Translations under genes and position numbers: made by a program | The notes under the pieces: generated by a model | Database searches by the model: none | Told to the model about the DNA's origin: nothing | The model's input: the letters and a program-made list of their open reading frames with translations, nothing else | Assembly: GCA_018398765.1 (NCBI GenBank) | Contig: JAHBMJ010002425.1 | Location: forward strand, 1 to 19,099 | Source: Chromera velia | Taxonomy: Eukaryota; Sar; Chromeraceae | DNA: 19,099 bases | Reading direction: 5' to 3' | In this document: positions 1 to 8,669 of the stretch, piece after piece | How positions within the stretch are numbered: position 1 is the first letter of the stretch | Layout: each line of letters begins with the position of its first letter

Positions 1-642
1 ACGAGTATCGTGGACAGCAACGGGGGGATACTTTAAGACAGACATGTAGACGGACACGGAAGCCCAACACGCCTACTCATTCACCCATTTACTCAAAGAC
101 ACAAGGATTCACAGCCCAAAGTCAGTACAGACAGGAAATCACATATATTGCATGGCAGGCTCAAACAGGGTGAATAGAGCTAGAGGAAAGCCATAGGCGC
201 CCGGGTTCAGCAGCTCGCTCGTGGCAGAGAATCGCATACGCTTGCTAGCAGATTGTCTCTGACTGTCTCCCTTTCATTTATGGAGTCAAATAAACAGGAG
301 GAATACGAAGACAGGAACAGATTGACCACTCACCTTTCTTTGGAGCAGGACAGGTGGAGAACTGACCAAAGGGCAGATCTGCTTAGTCCGGAAACAATAT
401 GAAACTCACAACAGATAGATTGAGACGCGCGGAGACGGCGTTTGAAGAGTAGTGTTTTCACCCAGCTCTCACTCACTGTCACGCCCACGTCCGTTATTAA
501 GTTGAAGATTTCCCGATTTGGATTTCCCTCATCTGCTCACCCACATTACAAAGTCTGACAAAGCTGTCGAACAGCGCATCTGATAGCGCATCTGAATTCA
601 GACCTCAGAGGCGGTCGAATTCAATCATTTCAATCAATGACA

Positions 643-649
643 TGCATGC
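643..649 (+). promoter_or_regulatory. TGCATGC palindromic element
   Basis: The sequence TGCATGC is present about 450 bases upstream of the predicted start codon. TGCATGC-type motifs are recognised by some ApiAP2 factors and recur in apicomplexan promoters. Whether it functions here is inference, because a 7-mer can occur by chance. Confidence 0.25.
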
Positions 650-708
650 GCAAAATTTTTACTGCGCGGTCCCGTAAGGCGTTTGCGACCCGAAATGTGA
701 GGAAGTAC

Positions 709-870
709 GTAAGTGGCGCGCGTGCGAAATTCGGTGTAGGGGGCGGGGCTCACCTTTACTTTTTTCCTTTCGGTTTGGGCTACAGATACCGTGGCTCGGG
801 GGCCACGACATCATCATTGTTCTTTGTTGTTTTTGACCTTACTTAATCTCTGTTGTATCTTTTTTTGCAG
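709..870 (+). other. Possible 5' UTR intron
   Basis: GTAAGT at 709-714 is a consensus donor. A run of seven T followed by GCAG ends at 870 and is one of the best acceptors in the window. Removing 162 bases would join non-coding sequence upstream of the start codon; the exon after it begins TGATAG, so it is not obviously coding. This is tentative without transcript data. Confidence 0.3.
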
Positions 871-1093
871 TGATAGACGGCGACGACGCTCAAATGCCCG
901 GCTCAAGGCTCTGCAAGCGCCGCCACGCCTTTTCATGCTTCAACTATGCTTCAACTATCTTCAACTAGCTCTTCATCTAGCTTCCAATAACTTCCATAGA
1001 TCGATATCTCATCCGTCTGAGCAGACCTCTGGTCAGACTGCACTGTATGCATACAGGCCTCTGCAACTGTCACTACCGGCAACTTACCAAACC

Positions 1094-1104
1094 ATGGGAC
1101 TGCG
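1094..1104 (+). other. GT47 exon 1 (11-nt start exon)
   Basis: ATGGGACTGCG in an ACCATGG context is followed by the donor GTAGGC at 1105. It ends in phase 2 and joins exon 2 in frame across a 77-nt intron with a strongly pyrimidine-rich acceptor ending at 1181. The alternative is an untranslated piece with translation from ATG 1204. Confidence 0.5.
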
Positions 1105-4100
1105 GTAGGCGATCGTCACGCAAAAGTGTTTAGCCTCCACTATTCCTTGAACAGACTTTTGCTCCCCGTCTCCTTCCACAGGGGTCGCCAACTTCAGGCG
1201 GTGATGACGTTTCCTCCACAGAGCCAGAGGACGCTGTCCCGGTTGGACAGTGATCATGAGTCGAAGGAGAAAGGCCCTCGCATCTTCAGGCAATTTTTGA
1301 ATCACGCGAAGGGACTCATGCCGAGACGGTGGCGCTCTGAAGTCGTGCTTTTCGTGGTCCTCTTGGTTGTGTTCTTGACTGTCGTTGGAGTCGTTCTCCT
1401 TCAGGGTTTGTCCCCCTGCATATTTGCTGGAAATTTCAGGTGGCGGGTCGGGGGTTGCCATTTAGGATTCTCTGTGCTCACCCGCTACGTCGAATGAGAT
1501 CCTCTGAAGTCCTTTTACGTTTTTTTTTCGCTCCCGGTTGCTCTCCCGATTTAGTCCTTGCGGAACCCGTCTACGGGCGCTCTTTGCAAGTCTTCCCCTG
1601 CTCTTGCCCTTCTGCTCTATTCACTTCTTTCTTCCCATTTCCGCTTTTTTTCTTTGTCGCCAACCGGCCCCATCTTCCCTCTCCATGGTGTGAAAGATGC
1701 TCTAGATATGTCTGCAGGGGGGAGCAGACAGGGAGTGGCTCGGGATGGAAACGAACGTGAATCCGAATCTGTCCCCAAAAGGGGAGGAGAGAAAGACATT
1801 GGCCCCCCTCAAAGCGGAGAGGGTAAGGAAGACGTACCGAATTTCGATGATGCGACAGAGCGGCCTCTCCCAGCCTCTAGTCTTGAGCACGGATTTGAAG
1901 ATCTGTGGCCGACTCCAGGCAGCGCTCTCCACGGAGACGGCAGGTGGCACTTGGAGGGCGAGGAGGGGTGGCAGCGTGATCAGAGGAGTCTGGTTGAGAG
2001 CGCAGGGGAACTGGGCCTCCGTCCCCTCCTGCAGACAAATTACAGGTTTGTATGCAGACATCGATCATTTTGCGCCCACTTATTGCAACTCCAGAGACAG
2101 AACGATCTCTTCCAATTGTCGCCCTTCTGTGACGCTTTGCCTCCTCTTTCTCCTCTTGTGTATTTTGTAGCCCCTGTTTGTATCTGAAGTACTCTTTACT
2201 ATGCTTTGTCGTTTGCAACTTGTTCCCGATGATCGATGCTTCCGAATGCCTTCTGCCTTGTTCCTTTTGTTGACCCGATCCCCCCTCCCACACAGCGGTT
2301 TTGGAGGGCCCTGGCTTGAGGATGGGTTCTTTGACTTCTGGAGAGAGCAGAGCCACTCGGGTGAGTAGGCGGTGGGCGGGTGTCTTGAAGTGCCGTTCTC
2401 TTTCCTTTCATTCATTCCTTTTCCTGATCTGCTCTGGTCTCCTGGTTATGTTCACGGCAGAAAGACTTATAGATTTGCTCCGGAATCTTTGCCCTTTTGT
2501 CTGGATCCAACACGAAGCTCTGACTTCTGTGTCTGTTGGTGGTTGCAGAAATTGAGCGTTTGTATATCCCCGTTTTCTGGACCTCCATCACCAGGTCAGC
2601 CAGCACTTTCTAAGCATTATCTCACATTCCTGCCTCCGTTCATCTTTTCCCGTCGATATCCGTTTGTTGGAACGGCACCATCCCTCTTACATGGCTTCAT
2701 TATTTTCCTCCTCTTAGGAAGGGAGGGAGGGAGGGAGACAGCTTCATTATTCTCCCAGGGAGGACCTTTCGCGTGTTTTGTACACACCAGTCTTTTGAGC
2801 CCTTACCGAAGGACATTTTTGGCAGAACGTATCTTGGCAGACCGTCGTGTGAGGTTTTCTTCCCAAAAAGAGCGGAAGTGGTGGGGACTTCCCTCCATTC
2901 AGGCTGCAGTTTTACCTGTGCGTCTTCCTTCCCGGTCTCTCTCCCAATCCGGCTGTGCAGAAATCCAGTGGGTGAAGCAGAACGTGAGGATCTGAAAGGG
3001 AGATTGCTCAGCTTCCTGAAGGCGCAGGTGGACACGAAAAGACGATTCTTTACTGTGGTGCAGGTGAGTTGAGGGAGAGAGGGAGATGCAATCTGACGGG
3101 ATTGTAAAATTGTGTAGAGAGACTGACATTTGACGTGTTGAGTTCTTTCTCGAAGGATTCAGGCAGAATGCAATGCGGGTCGAGAGTGTCAAAAAGCAAA
3201 TGTTCGCCTTTGCCTGTCCGTATTCTGTGCAGGACGCTGAGGGACTGACAAAACTAGGGCTGAGACTCCCGCCTAATGTCCTGGTCTTCAACGCTGGGGG
3301 TGCAGATGGGTATCCCCTCCAGTTGCCTGTTCCCCTGTCAAAAGGAGACCTGTCAGTGATTTCGGCATTGTGTGCGAATGGGTCGAAGCTTTTCCGTTTG
3401 TTTCTTTTTGACCGCCATCTTGATGAATACAGAGAGAAAATTCCTTACGTGCTCAGATTCGCAAGTCCATGTGCAGTCGACGATTGAAACTTTTCATCAT
3501 TTGTACCAGCCCCTCTCCATCTGTACCCCTCACTTCTCTGACCTCCGACTTTGCCTCCCTCAGGATGATTCTTCAAATCCATCCATCATCGAATCACTCA
3601 CTGTTCACATGCGTGCAACCAGATTCAGCCAGCTCGAATATGGACGTCTGCTCCCGTTCTTTCTCTGCCCCTCCTCACAGTCGACCGCCATCCCAACCGA
3701 CGAAGACCGACCAGGCTTCTCCCTCGCCTCCCAGGATCTTTCTTTCCTCGTCCGTCGTCAAGCAGCACTTCCCCGTTCGTCGTATTCTCTTCGCGTCTCT
3801 TGACACCATGGACCTGGAGGAGGTGGAGGAGCGCTTCACAGGGGATCCTCAGGGCCTGCAGAGGGTCAGTCAGGAGGGCAGACAGGGAGAGGAGCTTGAG
3901 GGAACGGTACATAGACTCAGTGGCCATTCAGGTGTCTTTTCCTTTCTCAAACTTCTTGGCTTTCTGTCCGAGACGCCGAGAGGAGTAATTTGATGCTGAC
4001 CCTTTCTTTTCCTTCTTGTGTGGATGCAGGCGCTGGGGTCTCCCAAGGCACTCATCCACTACGAAGGCCCCAGGTGGCAGGAGGTTGCATCCAGGTCGTC

Positions 4101-4677
4101 CTTCTGTTTGGCTCCCAGGGGACACGGTCGAACGTCCTTCAGGTCCGGGCAAGCTGCTTGTGTAAAGATGCTTGCTCCTTTTGTTCTTTCTTTTTGGTTT
4201 TCATACTAAATTATTTGAACAGGAAGTTGGGACTTCCTTGGCTGGGTGCAAGGCCCCGATAGCTGAGTCCTAGACCCAGCAGAGGTGTTTCAAAAAGGGA
4301 AAAAAAAAAAAGAGACAAAGGTGGAAGGAGGGCGATCATCTGGAGTTGCTGTGTTTCTGGCGCTCGCATCATTGGTCCTCCAGTGTGCCTGTGCGACCAT
4401 CTACTGTTGTGCTGGCCGAGTCTCTCAAAGTCAATTCTTCCGTTCCTCTCGGCTTTGTCTCTTTCTTGTCTGGTTGTCTTGTGTCTGGTTTCCTCTCTCC
4501 CTGCTGGCATCTGTTTCATCAATCTCGCAGCCTACCCACCTGGTCACCGATGTCTCACTCTGTGTGTTTCTCTTTCTGGTCGCAGAATGTATGAGGTGAT
4601 GCAACTCGGGTGCATTCCTGTATATGTCTGGGACGACAGAGAGTTTCTGCCCTACAGGTTCGTTCTCTTTCTCTACC

Positions 4678-4710
<33 letters not shown>

Positions 4711-4721
4711 GTCTCTCTCTC

Positions 4722-4762
<41 letters not shown>

Positions 4763-6186
4763 CTATCTGTCTTTCTGTCTGTCTGTCTGTGTGTGTGTGT
4801 TGCACCGAACAGAAGAGAACCAGCCAGAGCCAGATGCAGCCGCCGCCCCCGATCCCATGCCAGCCCCCGTCTCCGCCCCAGCCGCAGAACCCAATTCCGC
4901 CTCGGCTTCTGCTTCTGCTTCTAGCGACATCCCCAACCGAGCTTCCACGCATGACCAAGAGCATCAAAACCCGTCCCCTTCAGAACAGGAATCCTGAGAG
5001 AGAGAAGAGGTTCTGGAGAAGGTTTCCGGCCCCACCAGCACCGTCGCTCTTTCGGTATGGGACTTTGAGAGTTTCGTTACCGCCGAAAGAGTCCTCCCGC
5101 AAGATACGAAGACACAGCATCAGAAGAATCCCCCTCCGCAGGGACGCCCCCCCACCCCCCCACCTCTGTCTAAAGAACATGACGGTGCCGGTCCCCACGT
5201 GCAGTTTTCTTTTTTCGTTTTGTTGTCATTTTTAATTTTTGTTGGTTTTTCTTGCCTTGTTTTCTTTTCTTCTCTTTCTTGTCTTGAGTGGAAGCAGCAG
5301 AGGAGTAGCGTGTGAAACCAGTGATCACGTGAAAGTCTGTCGGGAGGTGGAGAGGCAAGGGGCGCTTAACTCTCACCTTTCGGGCCCCCTGCCCACGCTG
5401 TTTGATTGTTGGTGCTGTTCTTTTGTCTTTGTTCTTTCTTTCTTTTTGTCTGTTGTGTTCATGAAGAAAAGAAGGGAGAAGAAGAAACATATAGTCTGTC
5501 TGTCTCTCTCTCTCTCTCTCTCTTGTGCTGTGCCGACCCTCTCTGCTGCTTTGTACATCCAGTCATTCGGGAGGAAGCAAATGACCGAAACATGTCGAAG
5601 AACTGCACTTCGCCACTTTTTGCTGTAGAATGAGAGACCAACAGCTCCTTCCACAGAAGGTATTTTTCTCTCTCTCGTGATCTCTGTCTCTATCTGTCTC
5701 CCTCCGCGTGCCCTCACTCACAGAGATGCCAGAGGGTTTGCCTGGCACGATGTCGGCGTCTCCGTGAACATCGGCGACGTTACGGACCTGCCTGAGATCC
5801 TCTCGGAGATCTCAGAGGCAGAAATCGAGAGAAAGAGGGTGGGTGGGTGAGTGGGGCAGTGGAGAGAGAACAAAATGGGAAAAGTGAGGAAAGCACTTGA
5901 AAGAGAAAGAAGAGGCGAATGGGAAAGCATGTGATGGAGCGCTCCTCGATCGGGAGGTCCTGTGTGTTTCCTTCCATGCTTGTTGGAAAGAAATCAGGCT
6001 GTATGCATCGTGTGGAGTGCACTGAAGATCGGCATGTGAAAGGTATTCGATCTCTATCTGAGTCGTGCATTCATTCTTTCCTGACTGCAGGCGAATCTAT
6101 CTCGGCTGCGTCGATGGTTCACTCTACCTGGTATTTGCGAGTACATCCTCAAGAGTGCTCGAGGAGAGGTCGTCTCAATGGTCTAA
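1094..6186 (+). CDS. Exostosin-like glycosyltransferase (GT47), type II membrane protein, 12 exons
   Basis: Inferred join: 1094-1104, 1182-1405, 1718-2045, 2296-2360, 2549-2594, 2961-3063, 3233-3351, 3735-3864, 4030-4142, 4586-4657, 5724-5838, 6091-6186. All eleven junctions are GT-AG, keep phase and give about 473 aa ending in TAA. Residues 57-77 are a hydrophobic signal anchor preceded by basic residues (PRRWR), and a hydrophilic stem follows (about 79-187). The GT47 core then appears in order: GGPWLED, YIPVFWTS (215-222), FFTVVQ, LPPNVLVFNAGG, HFPVRRILF, FCLAPRGHGRTSFR (367-380), YEVMQLGCIPVYVWDDR (382-398) and a C-terminal LPEIL segment. Family members transfer sugars from nucleotide sugars to glycans or glycoproteins in the Golgi/ER lumen; donor and acceptor cannot be read from sequence. 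The start at 1094 (ACCATGG context, 11-nt first exon) is less certain than the body. The alternative first ATG is 1204. Exon 8 has alternative acceptors. Confidence 0.9.
1182..1405 (+). other. GT47 exon 2: cytosolic tail and signal anchor
   Basis: It encodes residues 4-78: a charged N-terminal tail, then PRRWR and an uninterrupted run of V, L and F of about 20 residues (57-77), typical of a type II Golgi signal anchor. It ends in phase 1 before the donor GTTTGT. Confidence 0.8.
1406..1717 (+). other. GT47 intron 2
   Basis: A 312-nt intron with donor GTTTGT and acceptor TCTGCAG. Its second half is T/C-rich. No other content was recognised. Confidence 0.7.
1718..2045 (+). other. GT47 exon 3: hydrophilic stem
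   Basis: It encodes residues 79-187, rich in Glu, Gly, Arg and Ser with no family motif, as expected for the stem between membrane anchor and catalytic domain. The phase-1 entry and phase-2 exit fit both neighbours. The donor GTTTGT repeats that of exon 2. Confidence 0.7.
2296..2360 (+). other. GT47 exon 4: start of catalytic domain
   Basis: A 65-nt exon after CACACAG and before GTGAGT. It encodes GFGGPWLEDGFFDFW, which resembles the N-terminal GGPW.ED segment of protist exostosin-like proteins. Confidence 0.8.
2549..2594 (+). other. GT47 exon 5: YIPVFWTS motif
   Basis: A 46-nt exon (acceptor TTGCAG, donor GTCAGC). It encodes IERLYIPVFWTSIT, a strongly conserved exostosin-domain segment, and is too short to appear as a free-standing reading frame. 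Confidence 0.85.
2717..2737 (+). repeat. (GGGA)n short tandem repeat
   Basis: About four to five consecutive GGGA/GGAG units inside a GT47 intron. Confidence 0.7.
2961..3063 (+). other. GT47 exon 6
   Basis: It encodes residues about 225-259 and ends FFTVVQ, the segment that in the family precedes an acidic stretch and the LPPN motif. Acceptor TGTGCAG, donor GTGAGT, exit phase 0. Confidence 0.85.
3233..3351 (+). other. GT47 exon 7: LPPNVLVFNAGG
   Basis: It begins DAEGL and contains LPPNVLVFNAGG and LPVPL, as in the middle of the exostosin domain. It most likely ends before GTCAGT at 3352. The frame stays open past this donor to 3487, but the extra residues lack family motifs. Confidence 0.8.
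3352..3734 (+). other. GT47 intron 7 with nested acceptors
   Basis: The donor is GTCAGT. Three pyrimidine-rich acceptors ending at 3563, 3680 and 3734 all give the same phase, so their choice would add 57, 18 or 0 residues rich in Pro and Ser. The last one gives the most family-like protein. Confidence 0.6.
3735..3864 (+). other. GT47 exon 8: HFPVRRILF
   Basis: It encodes a segment matching the family's F.GS...HPVR region (here FLSS...HFPVRRILF), followed by an acidic helix-like stretch. Donor GTCAGT, exit phase 0. The 5' boundary is the least certain inside the catalytic domain. Confidence 0.75.
4030..4142 (+). other. GT47 exon 9: FCLAPRGHGRTSFR
   Basis: It holds residues 343-380 with the highly conserved FCLAPRG.GRTSFR motif of the C-terminal, donor-binding half of GT47. 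It ends in phase 2 before GTCCGG. Confidence 0.92.
4143..4585 (+). other. GT47 intron 9
   Basis: A 443-nt intron with a poly-A/AG tract near 4297-4316 and a T/C-rich 3' half. No gene or structured element was recognised. Confidence 0.75.
4586..4657 (+). other. GT47 exon 10: YEVMQLGCIPVYVWDDR
   Basis: A 72-nt exon with the best-conserved GT47 signature (Y-E-V-M-Q-L-G-C-I-P-V). Both splice sites (CGCAG and GTTCGT) keep the phase with exons 9 and 11. Confidence 0.93.
4677..4800 (+). repeat. (CTGT)n/(CT)n/(GT)n compound microsatellite
   Basis: A compound array of CTGT, then CT, then CTGT and GT units just inside the 5' end of GT47 intron 10. Apparent reading frames of Leu-Ser or Arg-Glu repeats on either strand are products of this repeat. 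Confidence 0.95.
5494..5523 (+). repeat. (CTGT)n(CT)n microsatellite
   Basis: A short array of the same type as the one upstream, in the same intron. Confidence 0.9.
5724..5838 (+). other. GT47 exon 11
   Basis: It encodes WHDVGVSVNIGDVTDLPEIL, matching the family's segment after the V-DD motif. Acceptor TCACAG, donor GTGGGT, exit phase 0. Confidence 0.88.
6091..6186 (+). other. GT47 exon 12: C-terminus
   Basis: It follows CTGCAG in phase 0 and encodes about 31 residues with FTLPGICEYIL before TAA at 6184-6186. The length and the aromatic/basic helix suit the C-terminal end of exostosin domains. Confidence 0.85.
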
Positions 6187-7599
6187 CAGTCAGACGGTCG
6201 AGATGGAGACCTGCCAAGCGTTGCCTCTACACAGACACCAACTTTTCACGTTTAGTTTTGAACCAAGACGATGAGTGGTTGAAGAGAGTTGCCGACAGAG
6301 AGCGAAATGGACCAAGACCGTGACTTTGGGAAGACCTCGAGTAGGTTCCTGCCCTGCTCCAGCGACGAGCGGACTGATGCAGATAGACGACTCCCGCAAA
6401 CTGGTTGGTTGAACAGAGAGACGGGGAAAGAGATACACCGCAGCAAGACGGGAAAGAAAAGAGTCAGTAAGCAACAGAGCCAGAAGAGAAGCAGGAGCAC
6501 GAAAACTCTTTTTCTGCTCTTGATCCATCGCTTTGAAAGGTGATTTGAGTCTATCTGTTCTCTATCTGTTCTCTTTTCACTGATTCTCACACAGAGGCCA
6601 CTTGAGAAGACAGGTGTGCGCCCAACCAAAGGAGGAAAAGCATCACGTTGCAAGCATGCAAACGAATCTGTACTTTCCACTCTCCTTCGATTCATGTGTG
6701 CAGAAAAGAGGACCAAACAGTGTCCGGAGGGAAGGCCTAAAGAAAGAAGGAGACTGCTGAGGAGTCGCGGATCGATCGAGAGTCCGCAGACTCCTAGGAC
6801 GTCGTTGGAAACGGAACCTGACCGTCGACGTACGTTCGGTGGGAGGAACTTGCCAAAACAGGGGGGAGAGAGACCAAGAAAGACTGTGAGAGCTTTCTAT
6901 TCGCGATTTCCCCATAATTTTTCCCCGTCTTCTCTCCTGTAGATTGAACAAGATTGAGTCTCCATCCATGCATCGCAAAGGCAACGAGAAAGGAGGGGGA
7001 GAAAGATGCGGATGCTGAGACCAGTCGCTCTTATTGCGTGCAGGTCCATGAGCAAGTAGCCACGAGGTAGGGAGGGAGGATTTCAATCCATCCGGGTGTT
7101 GGCCTTCCTGTCGAGTTCTCGGAGCCTGCCTCACCCCTTCAAGGTACAGGGCCCGAGACGCTGCATCACGACAGCATCCGAGGTGTAAGGCACCCACTGC
7201 CTCAGCGGACGGAATAGCCGTAGGAAAAGCAGGAGAGGTCCGAATCTTTGGTGAATTTCCGATATATTTGCGATCTGACATCGGGTGGGGAATATGACGC
7301 AGAAAATGGAGAAAAGCGCGAGAAGGTCTCGAAGCAAGGACAGTCACTGTGATGTCATGGACATTGTGACGTCCTCATAGCCTGCCACCGAAAACCGTCC
7401 TGTCTTTCTTCTGCTTTTTGACTGTCACATAAAGGCTCCGTTCGAATTAGCCGAAAACCTCGTTTTCAAAAGTACGGCTCAGAAGTTCGACAAATGGGGA
7501 AAATTGTGGAGACAATTAATGAGGGAGATACTGAGAGGGATAGTGAGAGGGGCTGTGTTGCTTGCGCGGGCATACTAAAGCATAGAAACTTGAATACTG

Positions 7600-8100
7600 T
7601 CTCAAAATCATTGTTGTTTAGCTACAATTTCAATGTAATTCTGTATGTACATTTCATAATGTAATTGTATTTGTTGTTTAGTATCTAGCTTAGTATTTGG
7701 TATTATGTATGTTACGCAACAATTCTAGCAACAATCGTCACACAAGAGTTTAAAAGAAATTCTAAAACATAACAATCACAAAAAAAAATTTGATGCAAGT
7801 ATGTGTGCAATCCAAAATATAATTTTACTTCATTTTAGTGGAGAAAACTGAGAAAAGTGTAGAAGAATAGACAATTAACTCTTGGAAAATGAGAATTTAA
7901 GAGAAATTCTAAAGTAAAACGATTGCAATGTTGCATGATTACATGTATGAGAATTGGAAGAAACTATGAATAAACAGCGATTGATAGAAGGAGATTGGAA
8001 GTAATTGGAAGCAACTCTCAGTATACAGCAATCGCAACACGGAAATTGGATGCATATATGGAGGAAAGTCTCGGTGCGCAGTATAGTGTGCAGCGATATC
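7600..8100. repeat. AT-rich island with decayed about 50-60 bp tandem repeats
   Basis: Composition shifts abruptly to AT-rich. TTGTTGTTTAG occurs at 7611-7621 and exactly 60 bases later at 7671-7681. AATGTAATT occurs at 7632 and 7658. AGAAATTCTAAA occurs near 7755 and at 7902. An ACAGC(G/A)AT(T/C)G-type word recurs near 7975, 8026 and 8090 with neighbouring AATTGGA words. Spacings near 50-60 suggest an old satellite or a repeat-derived element. The period is estimated by eye. Confidence 0.5.
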
Positions 8101-8140
8101 GGAACTGGAGAAGATGCTTCTACTCCGAAGTAGCAACGTC

Positions 8141-8159
8141 GGCGCGCATTGCGCGCGCC
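8141..8159. repeat. GC-rich inverted repeat (7-bp arms, 5-nt loop)
   Basis: GGCGCGC at 8141-8147 and GCGCGCC at 8153-8159 are perfect reverse complements around ATTGC. It lies about 510 bases upstream of the synthase start. It could be a regulatory or CpG-rich promoter element; its function is unknown. Confidence 0.6.
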
Positions 8160-8669
8160 AACTCTCGCGTACAAAGGTCAGTCAGGTAGACGGCCGAGAC
8201 ACGGGTAGGAGACGGCAGTTACTGTAGGGCTTTTATACGCTTCGTTCATCGCGGCGGGGGGGGAAAAGACAGGGGACAACTTTTTGAGGACACTCAAACC
8301 ACGTACCCCAATAGCTGCCTCCCACATCTACAAAGCCCTCCACTTCCCGACCTGAGAAAGCTATAGAGCTGCAGCACTCTGCGACTTCTTTACCAATTCT
8401 TCGTAGTGAACGTCAACAGAAACGGACGAATACAGAGAGGCTAGAAGCTGCAGTGATGCCGCAAAGACCTACCAGCAGCAGCAAACGAGCCGAGAAAAGT
8501 AGATTGAGGATTTCCATTGAGCTCTAAGGAGGTGGTGGTGTCAAGTCCATGTGTCGTTCTTTTATCGATGCTTATGTTGAGGGTCCAGCAGTCTTCTGCT
8601 GAGCCACATTTTTGATTTATGTCACATTGTTCCGCATACGTACTCCGGCTGTGGCGGCGCTTTTGAAAG

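Larger units (their letters stand above)
1..1093. other. Upstream/5' UTR region of the glycosyltransferase gene
   Basis: No protein here resembles a family I know. Open stretches are short and lack family motifs. The first 600 bases show no clear structure. A TGCATGC element lies at 643-649, a consensus-like donor at 709 and a strong pyrimidine-rich acceptor ending at 870, so part of the region is probably spliced 5' UTR. Short upstream ATGs occur (for example 637 and 893), and both run quickly into stops. Confidence 0.5.
4658..5723 (+). other. GT47 intron 10 (long, microsatellite-rich)
   Basis: At 1066 nt it is the longest intron of the gene. It contains a CTGT/CT microsatellite, an Ala/Pro/Ser-rich coding-like stretch at about 4800-4994, T-rich tracts and a second CT array. 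Splicing exon 10 directly to exon 11 gives a normal GT47 protein, so no inner exon is needed. Confidence 0.65.
6187..8669. other. Intergenic region between GT47 and synthase genes
   Basis: No supported gene. Positions 6187-7050 are purine-rich on the + strand and probably include the 3' UTR; no clear polyadenylation signal was identified. Positions about 7600-8100 are AT-rich with degraded tandem repeats. Positions 8100-8669 are GC-richer and should hold the synthase promoter and 5' UTR, with a perfect-arm hairpin at 8141-8159. The longest open frame, 234 codons on the - strand (6643-7347), has no recognisable motif. Confidence 0.6.

Noticed and set aside
4431-4967. - strand frame with Arg-Glu repeats and + strand frames with Leu-Ser repeats
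   Set aside because: They are translations of the CTGT/CT microsatellite in a GT47 intron and do not fit the gene's splicing.
6643-7347. A 234-codon open frame on the - strand between the genes
   Set aside because: No recognisable domain or motif, low-complexity basic and Ser/Pro composition, and a purine-skewed sense strand that by itself leaves long antisense frames open.
7436-7460. GTTCGAATTA resembling a tRNA T-loop
   Set aside because: The flanking bases do not form a T-stem and no acceptor or anticodon arm fits upstream.
7875-8174. A 99-codon - strand frame across the AT-rich island
   Set aside because: It overlaps degenerate tandem repeats and shows no known motif.
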